Assembly (NCBI GenBank): GCA_902800625.1
Contig: CADCFG010000015.1
Coordinates: 1 to 62,250 of the forward strand
From: an uncultured Eubacteriales bacterium
GTDB taxonomy: Bacteria; Bacillota; Clostridia; Christensenellales; Aristaeellaceae
Length of the DNA: 62,250 bases
Direction of reading: 5' to 3'
Below the pieces are notes generated by a model. That model was not told the origin of the DNA. It ran no database searches and worked only from the letters and a program-made list of their open reading frames with translations. Both the position numbers and the translations under genes were made by a program. Positions 1 to 7,845 of the stretch are shown piece after piece; position 1 is the stretch's first letter; each line of letters starts with the position of its first letter.

Positions 1-14
1 TGGATAAGGTGAAA

Positions 15-99
15 GCCAGCGCCTTGAGACGCTGGCCGGTATTCCTTGGGCTTTTAGCCCTTGTGCAAACCACCCGTTTTACGGGTGGTCATGGTTTTT
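15..99 (+). terminator. two hairpins at window start, the second terminator-like
   Basis: A perfect 7-bp inverted repeat (GCCAGCG/CGCTGGC, about 15-36) is followed by a perfect 8-bp hairpin (CCACCCGT-TTT-ACGGGTGG, 70-88) and then a T-rich stretch ending at 99. This fits the transcript end of a gene or RNA upstream of the window. No coding region can be supported between position 1 and the promoter near 183. Confidence 0.5.
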
Positions 100-182
100 C
101 GACGATTCCACGCAAGACCAGCGGTGGAGAGCCAGCGTTTGCGCATTGTCTGCGGCGGAAGGATGGGATTCGGAATTGGATA

Positions 183-211
183 TTGTATTCCGGACGGCTG
201 TGTGTTATACT
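183..211 (+). promoter_or_regulatory. sigma-A-type promoter for the STAS gene
   Basis: TTGTAT (183-188), a 17-bp spacer and TATACT (206-211) lie about 50 bp upstream of the STAS start codon. Confidence 0.5.
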
Positions 212-263
212 GAAAAAGACAGCGTGTAGTCAGACAACGCGTATGAACAGGAGGATATTCGCC

Positions 264-560
264 ATGACTATCAATAAAAACTACGATGGAAGCACCTTGA
301 ATGTTGCTCTGGAAGGCCGCCTGGACACCACCACCGCGCCGGACCTGGAGAGGGAATTGAAGGAAGACATGGATGGCGCGACGGCGCTGGTCCTGGACTT
401 TTCCAAGCTGGATTACATCTCTTCCGCTGGCCTGCGCGTGCTGCTTTCGGCGCACAAGGCGATGGCGGGCAAGGGCGGAATGAAGGTGACGCACGTCAAC
501 GAGATCGTCAACGAGGTCTTTGATGTGACGGGCTTTGCCGATATACTGACCATTGAGTGA
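264..560 (+). CDS. STAS-domain anti-sigma factor antagonist
   Basis: This 98-residue protein is a single STAS domain of the SpoIIAA/RsbV type. It shows the N-terminal strand VALEGRLDTTTAPDLE and the phospho-acceptor region LDYISSAGLRVLL, where a serine is normally phosphorylated by a partner kinase. The family regulates an anti-sigma kinase by partner switching, in the cytoplasm. The ATG at 264 is chosen because an AGGAGG ribosome site lies about 8 bp upstream; the upstream in-frame extension has no such site and no domain. No RsbW/SpoIIAB-type kinase is adjacent, so the partner is encoded elsewhere or is unusual. The STAS assignment is firm; the pathway is not known. Confidence 0.9.
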   Translation: MTINKNYDGSTLNVALEGRLDTTTAPDLERELKEDMDGATALVLDFSKLDYISSAGLRVLLSAHKAMAGKGGMKVTHVNEIVNEVFDVTGFADILTIE

Positions 561-571
561 GGTGTGCGGGA

Positions 572-727
572 ATGAAGACGGATATTATTGCCATTGCCAA
601 CGATGCTGACAACATGGACGATTTCCTCGCCCAAGTGCATGCCGTGGCGGCCCATGTGGCGGATGACGTCAAGGTCAGCATCCTGGGCCGCACCGTCGAG
701 ATGACCATCCTTAAGAAGCTGGCGTGA
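572..727 (+). CDS. small 51-residue protein downstream of STAS gene
   Basis: An ATG at 572 opens 51 codons ending in TGA at 725-727, only 11 bp after the STAS stop, with a weak GTGCGGG ribosome site. The product is soluble and mildly acidic (it begins MKTDIIAIANDADNMDDF and ends TILKKLA). I do not recognise a family. Its position, where a kinase gene is often found, suggests co-transcription with the STAS gene. It could instead be a short non-functional frame, but it sits well in the operon and a hairpin follows it at 773-809. Confidence 0.5.
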   Translation: MKTDIIAIANDADNMDDFLAQVHAVAAHVADDVKVSILGRTVEMTILKKLA

Positions 728-772
728 CGAAAGGAATGGCGCTTCCGTCCTGAGGCCTCTTGCATACCGGCG

Positions 773-809
773 AAGGACCCGTGAGATCGAAAGGATCTCA
801 CGGGTCCTT
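773..809 (+). terminator. 16-bp perfect hairpin after the STAS operon
   Basis: AAGGACCCGTGAGATC, a GAAAG loop, then its exact complement. There is no strong T tract after it, so it may be an RNA-stabilising hairpin rather than an intrinsic terminator. Confidence 0.55.
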
Positions 810-891
810 GCCGTCCCGGGACTTCGGCGCATGGGCGGGGTTGCAAATCGTAAAATTGCTGACCGTTCCCGGTCAAGCGGCACGCCGCCGG

Positions 892-920
892 TTGCCCTGA
901 AAGCCGGCATGTGTTATAAT
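892..920 (+). promoter_or_regulatory. promoter of trpB
   Basis: TTGCCC (892-897), 17 bp, then TATAAT (915-920) preceded by an extended -10 TG. It lies 90 bp upstream of the trpB start. I see no T-box, TRAP-type repeats or attenuator in the 5' leader. Confidence 0.7.
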
Positions 921-1010
921 ATGTTCACACTATAAAATTTCAGCGCTGTACCAGGACAGGATCCAACCGCCGGACAGCGCGCGCCGCACGGCAGGAAAGG
1001 GGTTTTACAA

Positions 1011-2270
1011 GTGAACCAGTACAGGGATTTTGACAACTATCTGAAGGAGTATCCTTCGATCGACGGCTATTTCGGGAAGTACGGCGGCAATTACCTGGAC
1101 GATCCGGAGCTGATCAAGGCCTTCAATGAGTACGCCGAGGCCTACAACACCATCGCCCAGTCGGCCCAGTTCATCGCGGAGCTGCGCCGCATCCGGCGGG
1201 ACTTCCAGGGACGCCCGACGCCCGTGTACCACTGCCAGAACCTGTCCAACCTGCTGGGGCGCACCCAGATCTACCTGAAGCGCGAGGACCTGAACCACAC
1301 CGGCGCCCACAAGCTGAACCACTGCATGGGCGAGGGCCTGCTTGCCAAGTTCATGGGCAAGAAGAAGCTGATCGCCGAGACCGGCGCGGGCCAGCATGGC
1401 GTGGCGCTGGCCACCGCCGCGGCTTACTTCGGCATGGAGTGCGACATCTACATGGGCGAGGTGGACATCGCCAAGCAGGCCCCGAACGTCACCCGCATGA
1501 AGCTGCTGGGCGCGAACGTGGTGCCCGTCAGCTTCGGCCTGAAGACGCTGAAGGAGGCCGTGGACGCCGCGTTCATGGCCTACGCCAAGGAGTACAAGGA
1601 CGCGGTCTACTGCATCGGCACCGCCGCCGGCCCGCACCCGTTCCCGCTGATGGTGCGCGACTTCCAGTTCTGCATCGGCGAGGAGGCACGGGAGCAGTTC
1701 AAGGCCATGACGGGCCACCTGCCGGACCAGGTGGCGGCCTGCGTGGGCGGCGGCTCCAACTCCATCGGCATGTTCACGCCGTTCCTGGCCGACCCCGTGG
1801 AGCTGGTGGGCGTGGAGCCCTTGGGCCGCGGCCCGAAGCTGGGCGACCACGCGGCGTCCATCACCTACGGCAAGGAGGGCGTGATGCACGGCTTCAACAG
1901 CATCATGCTGGCGGACGAGAACGGCGATCCCGCGCCGGTGTATTCCAACGCCAGCGGCCTGGACTATCCCGCCGCGGGCCCCGAGCACGCGCTGCTGCAC
2001 GACATGAACCGCGTGCGCTACACCACCATCGACGACGAGGAGGCCATCGAGGCCCTGTTCCTGCTCTCCCGCCACGAGGGCATCATCCCCGCCATCGAAA
2101 GCTCCCACGCCCTGGCCTACGCCATCAAGGTGGCCCGCACCGGCCAGACCGGCTCCATACTGGTCAACCTCTCCGGCCGCGGCGACAAGGACCTGGACTT
2201 CGTGGTGGAGAAGTACGGCTACGGTCCGGAGTTCCTGAAGCATATGGAGGAAAAGCGCGCCGGAAAGTGA
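1011..2270 (+). CDS. trpB: tryptophan synthase beta chain, stand-alone
   Basis: The 419-residue protein joins indole and L-serine into tryptophan using PLP. Seen directly: HTGAHK with the PLP lysine at K101, ETGAGQHG with the catalytic glutamate at E123, a GGGSN phosphate loop, the SGLDYP hinge and a C-terminal NLSGRGDKD. The start is GTG at 1011, after a GGAAAGGGG site. Some motifs deviate: canonical HKINN reads HKLNH, and HY.GS.GPHPF reads [13 protein letters not shown]. No trpA or other trp gene lies nearby, so it either works with a remote TrpA or salvages free indole. The TrpB family is certain; a role in indole salvage is inference. Confidence 0.93.
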   Translation: MNQYRDFDNYLKEYPSIDGYFGKYGGNYLDDPELIKAFNEYAEAYNTIAQSAQFIAELRRIRRDFQGRPTPVYHCQNLSNLLGRTQIYLKREDLNHTGAHKLNHCMGEGLLAKFMGKKKLIAETGAGQHGVALATAAAYFGMECDIYMGEVDIAKQAPNVTRMKLLGANVVPVSFGLKTLKEAVDAAFMAYAKEYKDAVYCIGTAAGPHPFPLMVRDFQFCIGEEAREQFKAMTGHLPDQVAACVGGGSNSIGMFTPFLADPVELVGVEPLGRGPKLGDHAASITYGKEGVMHGFNSIMLADENGDPAPVYSNASGLDYPAAGPEHALLHDMNRVRYTTIDDEEAIEALFLLSRHEGIIPAIESSHALAYAIKVARTGQTGSILVNLSGRGDKDLDFVVEKYGYGPEFLKHMEEKRAGK

Positions 2271-2297
2271 TCTTCGCGGCGGCACCGCGAAAAGCGC

Positions 2298-2327
2298 TTG
2301 AAGAATTAACGCGCTATGGCGTACAAT
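2298..2327 (+). promoter_or_regulatory. promoter of the NSS transporter gene
   Basis: TTGAAG (2298-2303), 18 bp, TACAAT (2322-2327), just after trpB. Confidence 0.5.
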
Positions 2328-2368
2328 AGACTTCACTCTGTTAATACGATGGAAGTTGGGTGATACAC

Positions 2369-3706
2369 ATGCAAAACAGAGAAAAACTCGGAAGTCGGCT
2401 TGGCTTCATCATGCTTTCGGCGGGCTGCGCCATCGGCTGCGGCAACGTGTGGAAGTTCCCATGGATGTGCGGCCAGTTCGGCGGCGGCGGCTTCGTGGTG
2501 GTGTACATACTGTGCCTGCTGCTGCTGGGCATGCCCGTGATGGTGATGGAGTTCGCCGCGGGCCGCGCGGCGCAAACCAGCCCGGTGCACCTGTTCCAGA
2601 AGCTGGAGAAGCCCAAGGGCAAGTGGGGCTTCATGGGCTGGGTGTCCCTGCTGGGCAACATCGCGCTGATGGCCTTCTACACTGTGGTGACCGGCTGGAT
2701 CCTGTACTACTTCTACCGCTTCGCCACGGGGCAGATCAACGACCTGGGCTTTGTGCCGATGATCACCAATCCCCAGGTGAACGTGATTTTCCTGGCCGTC
2801 ACCGTGCTGCTGGCCTTCCTGATCCTCAGCTTCGGCCTGCAGGGCGGGCTGGAGCGGGTGACCAAGTTCATGATGGTGGCGCTGCTGGTGCTGATGCTGG
2901 TGCTGGCGGGCCACAGCCTGACCCTGTCCGGCGCGAAGAAGGGCCTGTCCTTCTATCTGGTGCCCGATTTGAAGAAGATCAACGGCAAGGTGATCGTCGG
3001 CGCGATGAACCAAGCGTTCTTCACGCTCTCCATCGGCATGGGCAGCATGGCCATCTTCGGCAGCTACATCGACAAGAAACAGGCGCTGCTGGGCGAAGCG
3101 GTGAACGTCATCGTGCTGGACACCTTCGTGGCGCTGATCGCCGGGCTCATCATGTTCCCGGCCTGCTTCTCCTACGGCCTGGAGGTCACCCAAGGGCCCA
3201 GCCTGCTGTTTGACACCATGGCCACCGTGTTCGCCAACATGGCCGGCGGCCGCTGGTGGGGCACGCTGTTCTTCCTGTTCATGGTGTTTGCGGCCATGTC
3301 CACGGTGCTGGCGGTGTGCGAAAACATACTGGCCATGGTGCGCGAGCTGACCGGCTGGAGCCGCCCCAAGGGCAGCCTGATCTGCGGCGTCGGCATCTTC
3401 CTGCTGGCTCTGACCACGGCCCTGGGCTACAGCGCCTTCCACTTCCAGCCCTTCGCCGAGGACAGCGCCTGGCTGGACTTCTGGGACTTCATCGTCTCCA
3501 CCAACATACTGCCCCTGGGCAGCCTGGTGTTCGCGCTTTTCTGCTGCAACAGGTTCGGCTGGGGCTGGGACAACTTCATCGCCGAGGCCAACGCCGGCAA
3601 GGGCATGAAGGTGAAGCAGTGGATGAAGCCGCTGTTCCAGTGGATCGTGCCTGCAGCGATACTGTTCATCTACATCTATGGCATGGCCACCTTCAAGTGG
3701 CGGTAA
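2369..3706 (+). CDS. sodium:neurotransmitter symporter (NSS) family transporter
   Basis: About 445 residues with 11-12 hydrophobic segments. The N-terminus carries the NSS signature (REKLGSRLGFIM, then AIGCGNVWKFPWM), corresponding to the unwound TM1 that binds Na+ and substrate in LeuT/MhsT. The family imports amino acids with sodium across the cytoplasmic membrane. The gate arginine after the GN motif (RFP) is lysine here (KFP). ATG 2369 gives the usual family N-terminus; an in-frame GTG at 2360 is better spaced from GGAAG and is an alternative. The downstream neighbour is a terminator. With trpB just upstream an aromatic substrate is conceivable, but not shown. Confidence 0.92.
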   Translation: MQNREKLGSRLGFIMLSAGCAIGCGNVWKFPWMCGQFGGGGFVVVYILCLLLLGMPVMVMEFAAGRAAQTSPVHLFQKLEKPKGKWGFMGWVSLLGNIALMAFYTVVTGWILYYFYRFATGQINDLGFVPMITNPQVNVIFLAVTVLLAFLILSFGLQGGLERVTKFMMVALLVLMLVLAGHSLTLSGAKKGLSFYLVPDLKKINGKVIVGAMNQAFFTLSIGMGSMAIFGSYIDKKQALLGEAVNVIVLDTFVALIAGLIMFPACFSYGLEVTQGPSLLFDTMATVFANMAGGRWWGTLFFLFMVFAAMSTVLAVCENILAMVRELTGWSRPKGSLICGVGIFLLALTTALGYSAFHFQPFAEDSAWLDFWDFIVSTNILPLGSLVFALFCCNRFGWGWDNFIAEANAGKGMKVKQWMKPLFQWIVPAAILFIYIYGMATFKWR

Positions 3707-3745
3707 ACGCCCGTTGCACCTTCAAGTGGCGGTAAGCGCCCGTTG
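3688..3745 (+). repeat. 29-bp tandem duplication of the transporter gene tail
   Basis: 3688-3716 and 3717-3745 are identical except for one base. The first copy contains the last codons and stop of the transporter gene; the second repeats them as non-coding DNA. Confidence 0.9.
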
Positions 3746-3750
3746 AAAAA

Positions 3751-3781
3751 CGATCCTGACCAAAGTCGGGATCGGTTTTTT
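3751..3781 (+). terminator. intrinsic terminator of the NSS transporter gene
   Basis: CGATCCTGAC-CAAA-GTCGGGATCG (one G-T wobble) followed by six T residues. Confidence 0.85.
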
Positions 3782-3788
3782 CACGGGC

Positions 3789-4307
3789 TCACGGCGTGCG
3801 GAACCCATCCTTCCAGGCGCCCTCCAGCTTCAGCAGCGCGATCTTGCGGTCGATGCCGCCGCCGTAGCCGGTGAGGCTGCCGTTTGCGCCCACCACCCGG
3901 TGGCAGGGGACGATCAGCGAGATGGGGTTCTTCGCCACCGCGCCGCCCACGGCCCGGGCCGACATGCGCGCAAGGCCCCGTTCTTTGGCAATCTGCGCGG
4001 CGATCTCGCCATAGGTCGCGGTCTGGCCGTAGGGGATGGCCAGCAGGATCTTTCCCACGCGAACGCGGAAGTCTGGCCCGGTGAGGTGCAGCGTCGGGGT
4101 GAAGCCGGGATCGCGGCCGGCGAAGTAGATCTCCAGCCAGCGGCGCGCCTCGTCAAAGAAGGGGGAAGGGCGCTCCTCGGCGTGCGGCGAAAGGCCAAGG
4201 CCCATGTGGCGCTGTTGCTCGGCGAACCAGAGGCCGGTGAGACCCTGGTCGTCCGCGGCGAGCAGGATCTCGCCCAGCGTGGACGGGCAGCGGCTGGTGT
4301 AAATCAT
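3789..4307 (-). CDS. ogt: methylated-DNA--[protein]-cysteine S-methyltransferase
   Basis: A 172-residue DNA repair protein that transfers the alkyl group from O6-alkylguanine to its own cysteine. The active-site PCHRVV motif lies near residue 134, inside SLIVPCHRVVGANGSLTGYGGG, and the helix-turn-helix region IPYGQTATYGEIA precedes it. Length and order (ribonuclease-like N-domain, then DNA-binding domain) match Ogt. Start ATG at 4307 has a strong AAAGGAGG site. Its promoter (TTTACA-18-TATAAT) lies at 4329-4358. It is a single gene, convergent with the transporter gene. Confidence 0.95.
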   Translation of the reverse strand: MIYTSRCPSTLGEILLAADDQGLTGLWFAEQQRHMGLGLSPHAEERPSPFFDEARRWLEIYFAGRDPGFTPTLHLTGPDFRVRVGKILLAIPYGQTATYGEIAAQIAKERGLARMSARAVGGAVAKNPISLIVPCHRVVGANGSLTGYGGGIDRKIALLKLEGAWKDGFRTP

Positions 4308-4328
4308 GGAAAAGCCTCCTTTATTTGT

Positions 4329-4358
4329 ATTATATCACGGAACCCTCGGCCTTGTAAA
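4329..4358 (-). promoter_or_regulatory. promoter of ogt
   Basis: On the minus strand: TTTACA, 18 bp, TATAAT, about 25 bp from the ogt start. The rest of 4359-4536 holds nothing I can support. Confidence 0.6.
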
Positions 4359-4536
4359 CCGCGCTGCGCGCTGTAAAGCCACGCATTGCCAGGCACTCCC
4401 AGCGGCTGGCTCCGGGGCGAACTGCGGGGAGATCGTGGAGACGGGCAGGGCGCCTTCCGCGAGCCGAATGCGGCGATGCTCAGGCGGGCGAGAAAGCGCC
4501 TTGACTTCGGTTCGCGGCCATTGTGGAGCCAGAGGG

Positions 4537-4572
4537 AAAAACGCCTCCGGGGTGCATCCCCGGAGGCGTTTT
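4537..4572 (-). terminator. terminator of the secreted PG-binding gene
   Basis: Perfect 11-bp stem CGCCTCCGGGG/CCCCGGAGGCG flanked by A5 and T4; read on the minus strand it ends in a T run. Confidence 0.85.
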
Positions 4573-4588
4573 GCTGGTCAACTGCCGA

Positions 4589-5668
4589 TCAATTGTAGTT
4601 CTGGGTGAAGGCGATGGCGTCGCAGGAGACGGGCGTGATGCCATTGGTCTCCATGTAGCTCTGGACGGTGCTGTCTACGTAGAGCGGGAACACAACGGCA
4701 GCGCCCGGCAGCAGGCCCATGTTGGTGGAGTTGGTGTTGACATAGACCACCTCGCCGATGTCGTTCATCAGCGCTGCGATGACGCGCATATCGAACACGG
4801 TCTCATCAGTGCTGTTGGTGATGGTGGCATAGATCATGGGACGATCGCCGTTGTTGGGATCCTTCTCGATGTACTCCACCGTGACAGGGAAGCGGGTGTA
4901 GGTGTAGTAGGAGTCGTTCTTGATGTTCACGTCCATCACGTAGTCGGCCACGTCGGCGGCCTTTATGCCGTCCTCCAGATACATGCTCTTGTACAGGTAG
5001 GCATACTCGCCGGGCTGCAGCACGCTGGGCTCGCAGGTCAGATACTCCTCGGACTTGATCAGGTCGTCGTTGGCGTCGTAGATCTCAAACAGCGGGTTGG
5101 TGATGGCCACCTCTTTGTCGCTGGTGTTCTCCACGCGCGCAAAGGCATAGACGTAGTCGTTGCCGCCCTCATAGGTGGCGGGGCAGGCCATGAAGGTCTC
5201 GCCCCAGATGGTCAGCTTGTCGCGGGCCGTGGTGCGGAACGGCGTCGCGGGAGCGGGCTCCTCGGCGGGTTCGGCCTCGGCCGCCTCGGCTTCGCCTTCA
5301 GCGGCGGGCTCTTCGGCAGCGGCTTCCTCTGCGGCGGGCTCTTCAGCGGCGGGTTCCTCGGCCGCGGGGGCGGCGGAGTTGCCCTGGCTGTCGATGGCGG
5401 TGTCGGCATAGAGCGCGGCGGTGTCGGCGTCGGTGGCGATGCCGGTCTCCTCCAGCCCGTTGGCCGCCTGGAAGGCCTTGAGGGCGGTTTCGGTCTTGCC
5501 GCCGAAGTCGCCATCGGCAGTGCCGGTCAGGTAGCCCAGGTCAATCAGGCGCTGCTGGAGCTCCTTGACGTCGTCACCCTTGGAGCCCTTCTGCATGTCC
5601 GCCAGGGCAGGCACGGCCAGCGCGCACACCAGCGCGAGGCACAGAAGCAATGTGGTGAGTTTCTTCAT
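4589..5668 (-). CDS. secreted peptidoglycan-binding protein with Ala/Glu-rich linker
   Basis: A 359-residue precursor. Residues 1-23 are a signal peptide ending in VPALA. Residues 25-85 are a PG_binding_1 domain (GSKGDDVKELQQRLIDLGYL, then DGDFGGKTETALKAFQ). Next comes a low-complexity linker of PAAEE-type repeats (about 100-145). The C-terminal 200 residues look like a beta-sandwich of the kind found in extracellular proteins and contain no catalytic motif I recognise. ATG 5668 is preceded by GAGGAGGG; a longer upstream frame has no signal peptide. The same PG-binding module recurs in the L,D-transpeptidase at 51307. It probably acts at the cell wall; its partner or ligand is unknown. Confidence 0.85.
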   Translation of the reverse strand: MKKLTTLLLCLALVCALAVPALADMQKGSKGDDVKELQQRLIDLGYLTGTADGDFGGKTETALKAFQAANGLEETGIATDADTAALYADTAIDSQGNSAAPAAEEPAAEEPAAEEAAAEEPAAEGEAEAAEAEPAEEPAPATPFRTTARDKLTIWGETFMACPATYEGGNDYVYAFARVENTSDKEVAITNPLFEIYDANDDLIKSEEYLTCEPSVLQPGEYAYLYKSMYLEDGIKAADVADYVMDVNIKNDSYYTYTRFPVTVEYIEKDPNNGDRPMIYATITNSTDETVFDMRVIAALMNDIGEVVYVNTNSTNMGLLPGAAVVFPLYVDSTVQSYMETNGITPVSCDAIAFTQNYN

Positions 5669-5772
5669 GGGGATTCCCTCCTCTTTTTTCAATGCGGATA
5701 GACCGCTTTCATCATCTATTTTACCATATTTTTTCACAATTTCAATAGTTGCTATTGAATAAACAGAAAAAC

Positions 5773-5803
5773 GCCGCTGGAGAATTGCCCCGGCGGCTTT
5801 TTT
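5773..5803. terminator. bidirectional hairpin between minus-strand genes
   Basis: GCCGCTGG/CCGGCGGC stem with T6 on the plus side and an A-rich flank (T run on the minus strand). It would end the zinc-ribbon gene transcript. Confidence 0.65.
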
Positions 5804-5886
5804 GGAATTGTGCGCGATCAGCGGACGGACCGCCAAGGGCGTGCGTCGTGCGTCCGGCGGAGGCGGCAGGTCTTGCCGAAGACCGT

Positions 5887-6057
5887 TCAATACAGGTCGT
5901 GGAACACCCAGCCCGGCTCCAGGCGGTCGCAGTCCGGGCAGAGGCCGGAGTATTCGTTGGCGCAGTCGTCGCACAGCGGCGCGCCGCAGTCGCTGCAGGC
6001 ACGGAAGGAGCGGGAATCGGCCACGCGGTGGCAGTTCCGGCATTCGATCATGGGCAT
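5887..6057 (-). CDS. small zinc-ribbon protein
   Basis: A 56-residue protein with three CxxC pairs (CRNCH, CSDCG with LCDDC, and CPDC), so it should bind two zinc ions in a rubredoxin-like or double-ribbon fold. ATG 6057 is preceded by AAAGGAGG; an in-frame ATG farther upstream has no such site. It lies 45 bp downstream of the cysteine desulfurase gene on the same strand and may be co-transcribed. Function unknown; a role in nucleic-acid or protein binding is only a guess. Confidence 0.7.
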   Translation of the reverse strand: MPMIECRNCHRVADSRSFRACSDCGAPLCDDCANEYSGLCPDCDRLEPGWVFHDLY

Positions 6058-6102
6058 GCAAAAGACCTCCTTTGCGTCCAGTATGCGCACGTTTCGGCCC
6101 GA

Positions 6103-7248
6103 TTATGCGCCGCTTTTCAGGATTTCCGCCACGGCGCGCAGGAAGGCCTCCGCCTCGTCAAAGGTGTTGGCGTGGCCCACGCTCGCGCGCACCGCGCCGC
6201 GCCGAAGCGTGCCCAGGAACCGATGGGCGCCCGGGGCGCAGTGCAGTCCGCCGCGCACGGCGATGCCCCGCCGGGAAAGGGCGTCCGCCGCCTCCGACGA
6301 GGACAGGTCGCCCAGGTTGAAGCAGACGATGCCCGCCCGCTCGGCCTCTCGGCGGGGGCTGTAGAGGGTCACGCCCTCCATGGCGGCCAGCCCCTCCCAC
6401 AGCGCCTGGCTCAATTCCCGCTCGTGGGCCATGATCTGCGAAAGCCGCCCGGAGACGTATGCGCAGCCTGCAGCCAGCCCCGCGATGCCGGGCAGGTTCA
6501 CCGTGCCGGACTCGTAGCGCTCCGGCAGCTCCTCCGGCTGGGCGAGCTTATCCGAGCTGGAGCCTGTGCCGCCCTCCCGCTGGGGGATGAGCTCCACGCC
6601 CGCATTGATCCAGAGCCCGCCGGTGCCCTGGGGCCCCAGCAGCGACTTGTGCCCGGGAAAGGCGTACAGATCGCATCCAAGCGCGTCTACGTCCACCGGC
6701 ATGGCTCCCAGCGCCTGGGCGCCGTCGATCAGGTACTTCACGCCCGCCGCTCTCGCTGCCTGCCCGATGGCCGCCACGGGCTGGATGGCCCCGGTGACGT
6801 TGGAGGCGTGGGTGCAGACGATCAGTGCGGTCCTGCCCGTGATCGCGGCGCGCACGTCCGCCGGGTCAATGAAGCCATCCGGCCGGGGCGGCACCAGCGT
6901 CAGCGATATCCGCCCCCGGGCGGCCAGCGCGGCCAGCGGCCGCAGCACCGAGTTGTGCTCCAGCTGGCTGGCGATCACGTGGTCGCCGGCGCGCAGGCTG
7001 CCCTTGATGGCCAGGTTCAGCGCGTCGGTGCAGTTGAAGCAGTGGACGATGTGCAGCGCGTCCGGCGCGTGCAGCAGCTCGGCCAGTTTTTCGCGGGCGT
7101 CCAGCACGGCGCGGGCGGCCTGAAGCGCGGCGGGGTGGCCCGAGCGCCCCGGGTTGGCGTTGAAGTCCGTCATGGCGCACCGCACCGCCTCCAGGACCGC
7201 CGGGGGCTTGGGGTGGCTGGTGGCGGCGTTGTCAAAATAGATCGGCAT
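6103..7248 (-). CDS. class V aminotransferase / cysteine desulfurase family protein
   Basis: A 381-residue PLP enzyme. FDNAATSHPKP at the N-terminus, the PLP lysine in GHKSLLGPQGTG (K201) and a cysteine in GLHCAPGAH (C337) match NifS/SufS-like desulfurases, specifically the group often found with DUF3343 genes. It should release sulfur (or selenium) from cysteine (or selenocysteine) as a persulfide. Start ATG 7248 follows GGAGGG. The divergent gene at 7349 encodes DUF3343, a predicted sulfur/selenium carrier, which supports a transfer role. The acceptor is unknown. Confidence 0.9.
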   Translation of the reverse strand: MPIYFDNAATSHPKPPAVLEAVRCAMTDFNANPGRSGHPAALQAARAVLDAREKLAELLHAPDALHIVHCFNCTDALNLAIKGSLRAGDHVIASQLEHNSVLRPLAALAARGRISLTLVPPRPDGFIDPADVRAAITGRTALIVCTHASNVTGAIQPVAAIGQAARAAGVKYLIDGAQALGAMPVDVDALGCDLYAFPGHKSLLGPQGTGGLWINAGVELIPQREGGTGSSSDKLAQPEELPERYESGTVNLPGIAGLAAGCAYVSGRLSQIMAHERELSQALWEGLAAMEGVTLYSPRREAERAGIVCFNLGDLSSSEAADALSRRGIAVRGGLHCAPGAHRFLGTLRRGAVRASVGHANTFDEAEAFLRAVAEILKSGA

Positions 7249-7348
7249 GGTCGAACCCTCCTTCGCGCCGGTGCGTACTATAGAATACATGCGCCGCGGC
7301 GCTTTTATGAGCCGCGGCGCGTGAATGGATTGAGAGGAGGGATTTGTC

Positions 7349-7612
7349 ATGCGGGACGTATACGGCGTGGCGGCGTTTCGCTCGCGCCAGCAGGTGCTTC
7401 GGTTCGAGGCGGCGCTGAGGCGGCAGGGTGTGCCTGCCCAGGTGGTCACCACCCCGCGGGACATCTCCATGGGCTGCGGATTGTCGGTGCGCTTTCCGAT
7501 GGAGCGGCTGCAGGACGTGCGCCGGGCGCTGCTGATCGAGAATCCCGGCAACCTGATCGGGGTCTACCGGGCGGAGTACGACGGGGGAAGGCTGAGGGTG
7601 CGGCCGGTGTAA
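7349..7612 (+). CDS. DUF3343 protein, putative Se/S carrier
   Basis: An 87-residue protein with the features of DUF3343: a ferredoxin-like strand start (YGVAAFRSRQQVLRFEAAL), the TPRDISMGCGLSVRF motif with one conserved cysteine, and a short C-terminus. The family is TusA/YedF-like and is proposed to carry sulfur or selenium on the cysteine. GAGAGGAGGG precedes the ATG. It is divergent from the cysteine desulfurase across 100 bp, a pairing I know from many clostridial genomes. The direct transfer partnership is inferred. Confidence 0.85.
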   Translation: MRDVYGVAAFRSRQQVLRFEAALRRQGVPAQVVTTPRDISMGCGLSVRFPMERLQDVRRALLIENPGNLIGVYRAEYDGGRLRVRPV

Positions 7613-7647
7613 ACAGCAGGGGCTGTCGCGGCGGCAGCCCCCCTTCA

Positions 7648-7845
7648 TCACTTCAGGTTCTTCAGGTCAACCAGATACAGGTACAGTTGGTGGGCACAGA
7701 CGAGATCCTCGATGCCCCGAGGGCCGTCCCGGCGCAGGCTGCGGTAGAACGCGGGAAAGCCGTCGCAGTGTCCCCGGGAGGCAAAGAGCTGCTCGATGTC
7801 GCTGCGCTTGGACGCGTCGGGCTTTCTGAAATTGCTATGCGTCAT
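7648..7845 (-). CDS. small 65-residue protein coupled to the XRE gene
   Basis: The start ATG (7845) overlaps the stop of the XRE-helical gene by 11 bases, so translation is probably coupled. The sequence (MTHSNFRKPDASKRSDIEQLF, followed by a basic stretch and a C-terminal helix ending LYLYLVDLKNLK) has no membrane segment or motif I recognise. It may be a small partner of the upstream regulator. The tight overlap and the plausible composition are the evidence that it is real. Confidence 0.6.
   Translation of the reverse strand: MTHSNFRKPDASKRSDIEQLFASRGHCDGFPAFYRSLRRDGPRGIEDLVCAHQLYLYLVDLKNLK

Noticed and set aside
4359..4536. A small gene between ogt and the PG-binding gene
   Set aside because: Open frames there have no ribosome site and no plausible composition.
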